DNA of 64,000 nt, taken from positions 1 to 64,000 of the forward strand of contig JASANC010002174.1 of NCBI GenBank assembly GCA_030248135.1, given 5' to 3'. Each line of letters begins with the position of its first letter. Position 1 is the first letter of the stretch. The notes under the pieces were generated by a model. The model did no database searches, was not told where the DNA came from, and saw nothing but the letters and a program-made list of their open reading frames with translations. The translations under genes and the position numbers were made by a program. This DNA is from Theristus sp. LFF4_11. Lineage: Eukaryota > Nematoda > Chromadorea > Monhysterida > Xyalidae. This document shows positions 37,401 through 52,067 of the stretch, in pieces.

Positions 37401-40290
37401 ACTCAATTGCTGAATCTCCAATGCACCAAAGGAGATGTTGTTGTGGGCGTTCGACACCCAACGGAGGCGACTTGCGATCGCGAACAGATACTTTGGCACG
37501 TCACGCTGAAAAAAATTGAATTTGATGATCGATTCTACGTTCAGTAAACAAAACAATGCACTACGACACCAATCAGCGCTAACCACTCAAGTTCAGCCAA
37601 TAAACAAGTCGTACAGTTCAGTACAAACGCATTGTACGACTACACGGGCGAATTGCACGCAAACGCGACCATTAATGTGCACTCGTCAAAAGGGCGTATT
37701 TTGTAGTCAGCTGGCGACCACAAGTCCGCGAATGCACCGCCCCTGGTGTGCACGTTCGTGCGATCATTCTCGATGCGGCTGTTCGTGTGTCGTTCGTAGC
37801 GACGCCACGACATGCCACGAAACTCGAGACACAACGTTTGATACTCGGCCAGTAGACGCGCGCACTGCTTGCACTGCTGCTGGAACAACAAAAGTGCATT
37901 ATAGGGTGAACCCCTCTTGAGCATTCGTCTACGGGAATATAACGCTTACAATCCACAAAATCTAGCACCTTCAATGTTTGAGTTTCAGTTGTAGATGCTC
38001 GAAATAACGAGAATAACACAACAACAACAGTGATCTGCTCCACGAACGTCAAACACCGCCAATCAAGCATGCGGCCGGTTCTGTGTGCAACCAACCGTGC
38101 CCGGCGCAGCTGTCGACGCGTTTTCGCCATTGTTCACCGGTCCATTTGACGTTGTTTGCTCAACGGACGGTCTGTTGCAACGACAAAACGGCGCAAAATG
38201 CAGCGAACGTCGCCAGTCGCGGTGCGTCGTCGGCATGAACCAGGCGCCCGTGCGAGTGTCATCCTTCGTGAAGTCCGCTTTCCAGATCTAGGCAAGTCGT
38301 GAAATGCAAATGCCATCAATCATCGTTCAACAGCACGAAAAGAGTGACGCGAAATGACATGCAATCAACAACGTCCACGATGCAGTACTGGTGCATTCAT
38401 GAATGAATCAGTATTTGGATTTGGTTACAATAATGAACATAATGCATTCATGAGAAAGTCGTTAGCGCTGGCAACCACTAGTTACCACTGGTTACCACCA
38501 CCGACCATGATCGGTGCACCATACTCGATCAACATCTTCGGCTGCGTCGGATCACCGTCGATGGTGACCGAGCGGATCCAGTCGTATTTCAGCCGCAGTC
38601 TGTATCCCATGTCGGTCACGTCCTGCACCGCGTGCCGCTTGCTCAGCTTCAATTTGATCGGCACTTGTAGCTCCTTGGCCGAATGACGAAATACTGCGCC
38701 CATTGTTTCGGCAATCGCTGTCGTCGACATCGGCATCGATTCGTAGCTGTCGTCCACTGAAATGGACTGATTTTTGCTTGTTTAGTTTTCTCATTGGTTC
38801 CCGTCATGCTTACGTGCCATTCTCGTTTCCATTCGTTTTATTATTGGGGTGTGTGGACTGATTGGCTGATTGCTCCCGTAAGCCAGCTCTCACCACGAAA
38901 AGCGGACAGCTTCTTAGTTTGCTTCTAATGACGCAAAAAAAAAACGATTCGATGACGATGGACCAATGAAAGAATGCCACAAACTAGCACACACGCCCAC
39001 CAACCGCTGTCCGAGGCCAGCGATGCTGCGGAGCGAAGTGTCATCGCTGAAAAAAATGACCGCCGGTCGTCGGCGACCAGCCCAAGGTGGACGCTGTGCA
39101 ACTCAACTGGCGGGGACTCGAGACTGAGCTCTTCGATCAACTGTTGATCTCTGTGGTTATTGGGCAACATGAGTTACGGTCAGGCAAGGTGAATGGTTGA
39201 AAGTCAGGTGAAAGTGCTAGTTTAGAAGACAGCGCACTCGATTATACACACAGTCTGGACATTGCACAATCACAAACACATGCCCACACACGATGTTGCA
39301 GCAGCGCGCTTTTCAGCATATGTGTGCTGCGTATGTTGTTTCTTTGTACAACAGTGCTGTGTTTATAGGAGAGCGCACCAGTTTCAAACTGGGACTCTGC
39401 ACGCTGACTGGGTGTTTCGCGATCAGCACAAGCCAATCAGCGTGTTCTGGTTGTTGCAGGCGCTCACACGCAGTCCGTGTGATAGACGTCTCTGCTGATG
39501 AACTGCATCGCCAGGTCAGTGCGTCGACTGCGACACAACGATTCCACCAATCGCAACGCAGCCAGTCGTGCGCACGACGGTGATTGGCTGGGTGACGGTG
39601 CACAGCGTTGGTGATGGTGATCGCACTGAACGTGCACGCAGCACTGAATCGAAACTGAGCGCTGCTCATAAAACGCCATGCGCCCGTCGGTCACTTGTTG
39701 CTCAATGACACGCAACACTTGCTTGGTGTTGCCGCTGCTGTCATCCGCCTGGTGTGAAAAATTTTAACAGCTGCGCGTTTTTCAAAAGCGTCTTCGGTGT
39801 CTCACGACATCTAAACTCAGCTTTAGGGATCTGGTAAAAATCTGGCTGTCTTGAGATGGCATTGTCTTGAAATCACGGCTTTTAAGCGCAAGAAATGACA
39901 GTACTTTGGTCGAGAGCATTTTTTGAAATCGCATTTGCAGCACATTTGTTTCCCTTCACAGTGCCATGCCAACTGCCGAACTGAACAAAAAGTTCAACAA
40001 AGCAAATGTGCTGACCTCCTGATGCTGCGTCAGCAATGATTGCACACAGTCAGTTCCAATTCGCGCAGCGTCCTGCAACGCACGAATGTTCAGTTGCAAA
40101 GTCGATTGTCTGTGGCACGGCACCGACTCAGCAGCGTACGCTCCGCTGGCAACGCCGCTGGCTCGGTTCGACGGTCGCATTTCGTTTTCAGGTTGAATTT
40201 GGTTCGTTCAAAAATGGATTGTTTCCTCGGTGACACACGTTTCCGTTCAGCATACCTGCGTTCAGCTCAGCTCACCGTGCATTAGACTGA
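28489..40290 (-). CDS. RNA-dependent RNA polymerase, EGO-1/RRF family
   Basis: This enzyme family copies RNA templates to make secondary or endogenous siRNAs. More than 20 exons run leftward. Core exons: about 36515-36310 (FVTPTRVLLCPPEVIVGNRV), 35690-35420 (FLAWSNSQLRTHGCYLF; KYMSRIGLSFTQAQ), 35090-34860 (EPFTFSDGIGRIST), 34750-34540 (MGCIKGVLSLDP), 33600-33440 (GRTMFGVLDDTGVLQYGQVF), 33311-33229 (NPCYVPGDVRLFKGVDVPDL) and 32936-32729. The last carries HTDEMAGSDLDGDEYAVFW, with the catalytic DLDGD at 32858-32872. Downstream exons (DTIGRVANAHLMNAD; YGIEDEASLVTG; SLPWIVSDVL; LLLGFLRYMAT) continue the family's C-terminal region to a stop at 28489. Exons as far as about 40.1 kb look like the N-terminal part (for example YGAPIMV at 38490-38757), but the first exon and several joins are uncertain. 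The subgroup (EGO-1, RRF-1 or RRF-3) is not assigned. Confidence 0.9.
30230..30330 (+). repeat. Partial copy of the ~210-bp intronic repeat
   Basis: The stretch GCGCGAACGTATTGAGTCGCAGAAGC followed by an A-rich run resembles the right-hand end of the repeat copies at 33009, 33642 and 48195. Only this end is recognisable. Confidence 0.45.
31364..31516. mobile_element. Short foldback element in an RdRP intron
   Basis: TTAGTTTTTCGTCCGTACGC (31364) is inverted at the right edge (GTGCGTACGCACAAAAAACTAA, to 31516). Inside are further inverted CGTGTCGTGT motifs. At about 150 bp, with no coding, it looks like a miniature inverted-repeat element. Confidence 0.65.
33009..33221 (+). repeat. ~210-bp interspersed repeat, copy 1
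   Basis: It begins CTATGATCTTTTATTTTTGG, contains ATTCAAAATTGG..GTGATCCGAG and GAATTGCCACATAAAGATTG, and ends with a CATTCAGTCGCAGAACTG then A-run then TTG. It sits in the RdRP intron following the exon 33311-33229, its right end 8 bp from that exon's donor. The orientation is antisense to the gene. Confidence 0.8.
33642..33832 (+). repeat. ~210-bp interspersed repeat, copy 2
   Basis: This is a diverged, slightly truncated copy of the 33009 repeat, in the next upstream RdRP intron and the same orientation. Shared blocks are ATTCAAAATTGG, GTGATCCGAG, GAATTGCCACATGAAGATTG, ACGTCTGCAC and GAGTCGCAGAAC plus an A-run. Confidence 0.8.
35912..36147. mobile_element. Tc1/mariner-type MITE in an RdRP intron
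   Basis: The ends read TACAGTGACGGCCAAAAGTG and, inverted, TTTTGGCCGCCACTGTA, the CAGTG..GGCCAAAAGT pattern typical of Tc1-like transposon termini, flanked by TA. The arms are each about 110 bp and meet at a short centre (GGGCAACGTTGGGT..ACCCAACGTTGCC). No transposase is encoded, so it is non-autonomous. Confidence 0.8.
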
Positions 40291-40299
40291 CATAACTGT

Positions 40300-40981
40300 G
40301 CAGTGGATTTTGAACGACAAAAAGAGGGTTTTGAATTCACAAAAACAGAGTTTGTTAAACAAGAATAGCTAATAGCTGTGGGTGTAGCCCAAAATCTGTT
40401 CAATAAAGAAACTCAAAGAATGCCTAGTCTCAGCCTGGTCAGTCAGATTGCATTGAATTCAGGCGTACAAAACATCGGTTTAAAACTGCCGTTTCGCTTG
40501 CACTTCCAAGTTTAGAAATGCTGCTTAAACAATTTCGGGTTGAAAAAATGGTCAAAAATGCCTTTCAGTGTCAGCGCATTTCTGAGGGCGTCAAACTCCT
40601 TTAAAATACAAAAAATCGAATAAAAAAATATGGACATCACCACCTCACCTTGTGTTTACAAAACTGCGTCACTGTCGCAAACGTTGCATTTGTTGCAGGG
40701 GCTGAAATTGGATTGGTTAGAACAACCAATCAATCAACTGTTGATGTGGAAAAGCAAAAACTAAATAACAATGAAAATCTTTAGTAATAGACAACGAAAT
40801 CCGGTCTGTCTGTGGTGCGCAACGTTAAACGCCCTTCTGTATCATTGTTGAAAAATCACAGCAAACCACAAGCACAGAAGCCAATTTTCATTCGGACCAC
40901 AGCATTCAAGAAACCAAAGTCTCGCAACAAATAAATGAAAATCTATGACAGGCAATCGCACGGAAATTAAAAAATCGAAAA
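40300..40981. other. Spacer between the RdRP 5' region and the KCTD 3' end
   Basis: AT-rich. A minus-strand patch at about 40650-40700 (ATFATVTQFCKHK followed by a GTGAGG donor) might be a 5' exon of the RdRP gene, but the reading is weak. No repeat or RNA gene was recognised. Confidence 0.35.
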
Positions 40982-42268
40982 TCAATCATCGTTCATTTCC
41001 TTCAAGATTTCCGAGACGATGTGTTCGTTCTTTTCCTTGTCTTTAGCGCGGTTCTGCAGGAACGACGGCGCCGCCGCCACTGAGGCCGCCTTTTCGGCAC
41101 GTTTGTTGAACAGATACCGCCCAAACGCGGCCATTTCATATTTCACGGCCAAATAGAACAGCCGCCGTGGATTGTTCATGAGACGCAATTCATCGGCTTC
41201 AATGAAGCCAAGTTTGAGGTACTCGATAAAGTCGGTGAAATCTTTGGAACAGTGCGTCTCGATCGAGATCGGCCGCTCCACCGACCGCCCGATGCCGTTC
41301 TCCAACGACTCGCGTACCAACATCGCCAGCTGACTGATCGGCTCGCAGTTCTGCAGCAGCAGCTCGTAGCGAACGCTGCTCTTCAGGCCCGGCCGGTATT
41401 TGTCCGTGTCGCGCATGTAGCAGAACCACACCTTTTACAAACAACGGCATTTTAATGCCAGAACTTTTAACGAAGGCACATCCGCTCTGTTGTTTCGCAA
41501 ACAATCCTGACCTTGGGCAGTAGCCAGAGTTTAGGTAGTCTAGTAGTGGGTAGTGGCGAACCACTGAGAGTTTAGTAGTCCAGTGGTGCACCACTCAGTG
41601 TCCGAGTAAATTCACGAAAGCAACTCATTTCAATTTCATCACATCACGTTGAGTGGTGGAATTTGGTCATTCATTGGTTTACCGGTGTATCGCCACTGGA
41701 GCAGCGAGCTGTTCGTCACCGTACGGCTTCATATTCAAAAGTTCATGTATGTACGGTGGAGGTGGTCCTCTTCAACACAGGAAAGAAAAAAAATGCGAAA
41801 ACCAGTTTGATCCGTTTTCAACCTATGAAAAAGGCTCGGCTTAGGATTAGATTTAGGATTAGGAAGCTACGAGTTAGTTGCAAGCAACACCTGATCGAAC
41901 GTTTGTCACAAAAGTGGCGCCATTTTCCCCACCTGAATGTTCTGCTCCTGCCATAGGAGTCGCTGCTCAATGAGCTGCGTGAGTCCATCCAACTTGAGCA
42001 CCTTGGCGTCCGCGGCCAACTTGCGCAGTATGTACTCGTCGTGCGGCAGCACCGAGTGCTCGCCATTCCGCAAGTACTCCAGCACATACGCGAAACTGTC
42101 CGGATCGCGGTCGACGAATATCGGGCTGTCCTTGTTGCAGCAGCGCATCGTCCATTTGTCCTTGAACATGCGCGAGAAATGCGACTCCGGATCGCGACAG
42201 AGCGTCTCCTTCGTCGTCACGTAGATCTTGCCGCCGACGTTCAGGTATAACGGCTCGGTGTCGGCCAT
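40982..42268 (-). CDS. BTB/T1 (KCTD-type) domain protein
   Basis: KCTD-type proteins oligomerise through the T1 form of the BTB fold and often act as Cullin-3 substrate adaptors. Two exons: 42268-41933 (112 codons) and 41431-40982, joined in phase, 261 residues. Exon 1 is the T1 domain: PLYLNVGGKIYVTTKETL, DPESHFSRMFK, DRDPDSFAYVLEYLRNG. Exon 2 holds WFCYMRDTDKYRPGL and a C-terminal region of no recognised domain, ending in a charged Lys/Glu tail. No membrane segments are seen, so it is not a channel. The whole of exon 1 and its upstream region is duplicated at 43601-45363; exon 2 is single. The particular KCTD subfamily is not assigned. Confidence 0.88.
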
Positions 42269-43600
42269 GCTCGCGCGGTGGCAGGTCATTCGCAATGTGC
42301 AACGTCACTGTTGCCTGATTGTGATGCGTTCGCTTGGCTAACTTGCTGCTCTTTCAAAAAAAACAGAACGCATTTGTTTCGTTAGAGTAGTTTGTCACCT
42401 GAAAACAGAACGCATTTGTTTCGTTAGAGTAGTTTGTCACCTGAAAACAGAACCAGCGCAGCAAAACAAGAATGCATTACACTGAGCAAAAAGTGGAACA
42501 CGGTGTTCATGCAGCGGTTCACCGTTTTCCTCAGTGTTCGTGTGCCACTGCCGATCAGCAGTGTCAACCTAAAATATTGCGCCGGTTCTAAATTTTTCTT
42601 TGACAAAAAAGCAGACCACGCCGACGTTAGCATTGCTGACAACTGAGCACAGAACGAGTGATGCTAGGTCTTGTAGCGCAGCAGCGCAATAGATGGGATC
42701 AGCACAGCTGTCAGTCATCATGCTGTATGTGCGTCTGTGTCGCTGTCGCATTCGGATAATCAGCAGCAGAAACACGGCACAATACAAAAAAAAGCAACCG
42801 AGTTTCGCTCATTTTAACAGCGGCGTCTCTCTCTAAACGGTCGCGTTCTCTTGAGTTCGCCCGTGTGCGCACACAATTTACTACAATGTGCTTAGCGGCG
42901 ACGACCTTGTGTACACACCACTGAATATTGCATTATTTCTGCGCAGCAGTGCGTTTTGCAGCTCATAATAATCACTGGGCATGCACACAATGTGGGCGAG
43001 CACGTACGCAGAGGCGCCGGCCGTCAAGCCGCTGTCGCAGTTCTTTCTTTGCGCCGCTCTTTTCGGTGCACGCGGGGCGCTAAACGAACAAGAAAAACCA
43101 ATTACACTAAAGTGTGGCGGTCACGAGAGTTGGAGAGGCAGGACAGATGAGCGTGTGAGTCCGTCCGTAGGTATTTGGTACACTATTCGAAACGCAATTA
43201 TGGAAAGCTAAACATCAATGCGAATGCACGCACCGTGTTGGTCGCACACAGAGACAACGACGAAATAAGCAGCATGTTCGCTCGGAGGTCATGCGCCTAA
43301 TCTGTGCCCCAAAAACACACGTGCCCGACACTTTTGCCTTCTATTTTGGCACATTTGCTGAGCGTGCAGAATGCTTTCAAATCTAGCAGTAACACATATA
43401 AAGTTATTACATGAACGAATAAATACTTCCTGGCAGACATTTTTCGCTACTGTGTGTTTGGTCTTTAGTGACAGTTGGAAATAAACAAATTTGAACCATT
43501 TCTGTGGGTAAAAAAAAATTCGCTTCGGCCTTTTGTGATCAGAAAGTTTCGCAGGGGAGTAGTAAAATGCAGACGCAACAGACAACAGTGTCAGACGAGG
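41791..43600. repeat. Tandem segmental duplication, unit A (1810 bp)
   Basis: It starts AAATGCGAAAACCAGTTTGA and ends ..AGTGTCAGACGAGG. It contains the KCTD exon 1 with its donor and about 1.3 kb of upstream DNA. Compared with unit B it carries an extra 42-bp tandem copy (42360-42401 and 42402-42443) and a few single-base or short differences. Confidence 0.95.
42360..42443. repeat. 42-bp tandem duplication specific to unit A
   Basis: AAAACAGAACGCATTTGTTT and on to GTTTGTCACCTG occurs twice head to tail. Unit B has a single copy at the equivalent place (about 44170-44211). It lies about 90 bp upstream of the KCTD start codon, so it may be in the 5' untranslated or promoter region. Confidence 0.9.
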
Positions 43601-45363
43601 AAATGCGAAAACCAGTTTGATCCGTTTTCAACCTATGAAAAAGGCTCGGCTTAGGATTAGATTTAGGATTAGGAAGCTACGAGTTAGTTGCAAGCAACAC
43701 CTGATCGAACGTTTGTCACAAAAGTGGCGCCATTTTCCCCACCTGAATGTTCTGCTCCTGCCATAGGAGTCGCTGCTCAATGAGCTGCGTGAGTCCATCC
43801 AACTTGAGCACCTTGGCGTCCGCGGCCAACTTGCGCAGTATGTACTCGTCGTGCGGCAGCACCGAGTGCTCGCCATTCCGCAAGTACTCCAGCACATACG
43901 CGAAACTGTCCGGATCGCGGTCGACGAATATCGGGCTGTCCTTGTTGCAGCAGCGCATCGTCCATTTGTCCTTGAACATGCGCGAGAAATGCGACTCCGG
44001 ATCGCGACAGAGCGTCTCCTTCGTCGTCACGTAGATCTTGCCGCCGACGTTCAGGTATAACGGCTCGGTGTCGGCCATGCTCGCGCGGTGGCAGGTCATT
44101 CGCAATGTGCAACGTCACTGTTGCCTGATTGTGATGCGTTCGCTTGGCTAACTTGCTGCTCTTTCAAAAAAAACAGAACGCATTTGTTTCGTTAGAGTAG
44201 TTTGTCACCTGAAAACAGAACCAGCGCAGCAAAACAAGAATGCATTACACTGAGCAAAAAGTGGAACACGGTGTTCATGCAGCGGTTCACCGTTTTCCTC
44301 AGTGTTCGTGTGCCACTGCCGATCAGCAGTGTCAACCTAAAATATTGCGCCGGTTCTAAATTTTTCTTTGACAAAAAAGCAGACCACGCCGACTTTAGCA
44401 TTGCTGACAACTGAGCACAGAACGAGTGATGCTAGGTCTTGTAGCGCAGCAGCGCAATAGATGGGATCAGCACAGCTGTCAGTCATCATGCTGTATGTGC
44501 GTCTGTGTCGCTGTCGCATTCGGATAATCAGCAGAAACATGGCACAATACAAAAAAGCAACCGAGTTCCGCTCATTTTAACTGCGACGTCTCTCTCTAAA
44601 CGCTCGCGTTTTCTTGAGTTCGCCCGTGTGCGCACACAATTTACTACAATGTGCTTAGCGGCGACGACCTTGTGTACACACCACTGAATATTGCATTATT
44701 TCTGCGCAGCAGTGCGTTTTGCAGCTCATAATAATCACTGGGCATGCACACAATGTGGGCGAGCACGTACGCAGAGGCGCCGGCCGTCAAGCCGCTGTCG
44801 CAGTTCTTTCTTTGCGCCGCTCTTTTCGGTGCACGCGGGGCGCTAAACGAACAAGAAAAACCAATTACACTAAAGTGTGGCGGTCACGAGAGTTGGAGAG
44901 GCAGGACAGATGAGCGTGTGAGTCCGTCCGTAGGTATTTGGTACACTATTCGAAACGCAATTATGGAAAGCTAAACATCAATGCGAATGCACGCACCGTG
45001 TTGGTCGCACACAGAGACAACGACGAAATAAGCAGCATGTTCGCTCGGAGGTCATGCGCCTAATCTGTGCCCCAAAAACACACGCGCCCGACACTTTTGC
45101 CTTCTATTTTGGCACATTTGCTGAGCGTGCAGAATGCTTTCAAATCTAGCAGTAACACATATAAAGTTATTACATGAACGAATAAATACTTCCTGGCAGA
45201 CATTTTTCGCTACTGTGTGTTTGGTCTTTAGTGACAGTTGGAAATAAACAAATTTGAACCATTTCTGTGGGTAAAAAAAAATTCGCTTCGGCCTTTTGTG
45301 ATCAGAAAGTTTCGCAGGGGAGTAGTAAAATGCAGACGCAACAGACAACAGTGTCAGACGAGG
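43601..45363. repeat. Tandem segmental duplication, unit B (1763 bp)
   Basis: A near-identical direct copy abuts unit A with no spacer. Its right end includes the last bases and TGA stop of the rhodanese gene (45354). The high identity, including non-coding DNA, points to recent origin or gene conversion. Confidence 0.95.
43743..44078 (-). CDS. Duplicate KCTD exon 1 (T1 domain)
   Basis: This encodes the same 112-residue T1/BTB segment as 41933-42268, with the same ATG and the same CAG|GTGGGG donor. No second-exon copy follows before unit A. If transcribed it would have to splice over exon 1A to the shared exon 2 (an alternative first exon giving an identical protein), or make a truncated T1-only product. 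It is intact and lacks frameshifts in my reading. Confidence 0.7.
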
Positions 45364-46486
45364 GACATTTCATGCCAGAGATGTCTGTGCAGCAGCTTGC
45401 CCCAGGTTCTGCTGTACGGATGCACTTTCTCGGTCGGCTGTCCGTCTGCGCCAACCAGCGGGCGCCGCTCATTGGCCCATTTGAATATGGAGCCCTCCAT
45501 GTTGTGCACCTGCGCTCGCTGCTCCGGTGGACAATCGACGTTCGCAAGTGAAGCCTGCACATTCACGCGACCAAACAAATAAAAAAAGTAATCGGTGAGC
45601 AACGATGCCTTTTAGTTAACCTGATCTAACCAGCACATTTCAAAATACGAGTTGATTAGGTTGACTGGGCCAATCAGCGCAACGTTAGTGATTCATTACC
45701 AACCGCAACAAAATACGTTTTTCCTCGAACCGCACCTGGGTTTCCGGTTTTTCACACAAAAAAATCTGACGAATTCCACGCTCGATTGCAAGCATTCTCG
45801 TCCACATGCAACTGCTGCACAGTTCAACAACTTCAACGCTCAACCGCACCCTGCCTGCGTTCTCCAACCAAACGCCCGCTCTCACCGCCAACGCACGTGC
45901 GACCACCGAGCTTCTGTAGCCGACCGAGCAGTAGCACACGACATGCTGCTGCTTCTCGGCGGTGAGCCGTGCTGCCAGCTGGCGCAGTGTGTCCGGCGCG
46001 GCATCGGGCGGCACGTGCTCAGCGCCCGGCAAGTGACTCACGTCGAACTCGACACGCTCGCGACAGTCGAACAACGACAGCCGGGCGGCGTCGGCTCCCG
46101 GTGGAGGCTGGTGGTCGCGACTGTTGCCATCGACGTTCAGCCAAACGGCAACTTCAACAAGAAAAACAGTCACCAATGCATGGTCGGCCCAATGTGCAAA
46201 AAGTAGTGACTTTACTTTCGGTAGACCACGAGTAAATCAAAACGTCTTTTGAGCTGATCGAAACTGTGAACTTGGGTTTTTTGAAGTGACCCAAGGAAAC
46301 GGTCACGACAAAATCACTCATTCGCTCTGCCCGCAATGAAGCACATCAATACTGGGCGACCAAAAACAGGTAAGGTTGAGAATCGAGGACAACTGACACA
46401 CCCTGTTCAGTGGAGACGTGGTGCACATCGCTGAACGCACGACGAATGCCCTGCAGAGTGGTCCACCAGGCAGCTGAGCTGAACAT
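45354..46486 (-). CDS. Single-domain rhodanese-like protein
   Basis: Rhodanese domains transfer sulfane sulfur through a catalytic cysteine. Three exons: 46486-46402, 46151-45886, 45554-45354, in phase, 183 residues. The N-terminus MFSSAAWWTTLQGIRRAFSD then HHVSTEQVAVWL matches the lead-in of stand-alone rhodanese-like proteins. The core has LFDCRERVEFDVSHLPGA and the active loop CYCSVGYRS with its cysteine intact. The end, NMEGSIFKWANERRPLV and VHPYSRTWGKLL, is the conserved C-terminal segment of this subgroup. The final codons and stop lie in the tandem duplication unit B, so the 3' end of the gene is what was copied. The physiological substrate is unknown. Confidence 0.88.
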
Positions 46487-46909
46487 TGCTTACAACAGAT
46501 TCGCACACCTGTGTGATCCCGGTTTATTGGAGAGGAATTCGAGAATTAAAAACAAACGAAAAAGAAACAAGCGACGGACTGCGTTGAGCCTTTTACAACA
46601 TTTTTCATTTTTTTGAACAGCAGAACGTCAAGTCGAACATGTTTATTTGCACTGCCTTAGTTGACAGAAATATACAAAACGTGAAAGAACACGACAATTC
46701 ACCACAAAAACCAACAGAACAAAATACAAAGCAATTCACAGAGATTTTAAAGCGAAGCGGAATGCAAACAATAATTTCAAGAAGAACAACCGGAAATAAA
46801 TACACGAACAAAAAGGTAAAAAGACGTTTGCGTTTACGCCAAAAAGCCACCAATAAACAGCAAATAGACGCACAATTTACGACAATATGCGTCGGTTTGG
46901 AGCAATCTT

Positions 46910-51017
<4,108 letters not shown>

Positions 51018-51231
51018 AGCAATTGGCAGTCTCTATTAGCACAGCGGCTGAATAGTTTTCTGTCAACGTTTAGTTTTTGCGTTTCGAATGGCGTTTACAT
51101 GAGAGAAAGTAGAACAGCTGATGAGAACAGCACACCCACGAAACACACAAGAGCATTCTCCAGTGACAGATAACAGAAGTTTTATGCACAAATTCGTTAC
51201 TGACAAATTTCCAACAACCAATCACTGTTGA

Positions 51232-52067
51232 TCACTTCATCATTTTGTCCAATTGCGTTTGCACCTGTTGCAGCGCATCAAACACCTTGAGCAGCTCGTC
51301 ATGTGACGCCTCCATGCTGACTGTTTGTTGGCTGTCAGAGCCAGTGTGTTTGCGTGCTTGTCGCACATGCCAGTGCAGTGTGGCTGTGCTTGTGTTCAGT
51401 GCGTCTTTGTCACCGGAGGCCACATCGACCGACACGGCCCAGTTCAGCTTTTCCAGTTGGTCACCACCTCCACTGGCTTCCTGCAGCCGACGCACCAAAT
51501 CAGTGCGCGCCCTGAGCCAGTGCTCAACCATCACGGAGGCATGCGACCCAACGAAGCCAACGTCGTCGCTCGTTAATAGAGAATGGAATGTGTCGGCTGT
51601 TAGCTCATCGAAGATGCTCTGCAGTTCAAGTGGTTTTTTGAATTGTTTGGGCAGAAAATGTTATACATAGGTCACAGTAGTGGCCCAGTGGATAGACGAA
51701 TCCGTCCAACAAACAGCAACGAACGAACTCCAGTGGAAACGCGCTCAGCAGAAACAAGCACACGCAAGAACTTCATAAAATCATTCGATTGAGCTAACGA
51801 ATTTCGACCCTCAGTTGTGACGAACTGCTGGCTGCGCCAAGATCGAACCTGTCTAATGAGTCTGTCGAAGAGCGCTGTCATGCAGTGGACATCGTGAGCG
51901 GTGTGCGTGTCAAAGACCACAGTCAACCGGTCGACGTCTGCGCTCGAGAAGACGTCGCCCTGAAGCACAGGCACTGCGTGCAGCACCCGATCGAACAATT
52001 GGCCGGCATGCTTCGCAGGCAGCTCGTTCAGTCGGTGTATTAGCGCTGCGTCGTGTGCCGGCGCCAT
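51232..52067 (-). CDS. COMMD10: COMM domain-containing protein 10
   Basis: This is a subunit of the Commander complex, which works with the CCC and retriever parts in endosomal recycling. Two exons: 52067-51849 and 51618-51232, in phase, 201 residues against 202 in human COMMD10. The N-terminal helical part contains LIHRLNELPAKHAGQLFDRV. The COMM domain runs LEKLNWAVSVDVASGD to the end. The terminal EASHDELLKVFDALQQVQTQ then LDKMMK closely parallels the human end, which is what singles out COMMD10 among the paralogues. The start MAPAHD was chosen over an upstream in-frame ATG because the extension is unlike the family. The stop is 215 bp upstream of the PARG start on the same strand. Confidence 0.88.

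Noticed and set aside
41791..45363. Dismissing the KCTD tandem duplication as a duplicated assembly segment
   Set aside because: The two units differ by a 42-bp repeat and scattered changes, and the junction is clean; an artefact from two haplotypes remains possible, so it is kept as a finding with that test.
45685..46176. A longer rhodanese exon reading on through the donor to 45685
   Set aside because: The family sequence leaves the exon at a good donor (GCG|GTGAGAG, end 45886) and resumes at 45554; the read-through tail has no similarity to rhodanese.
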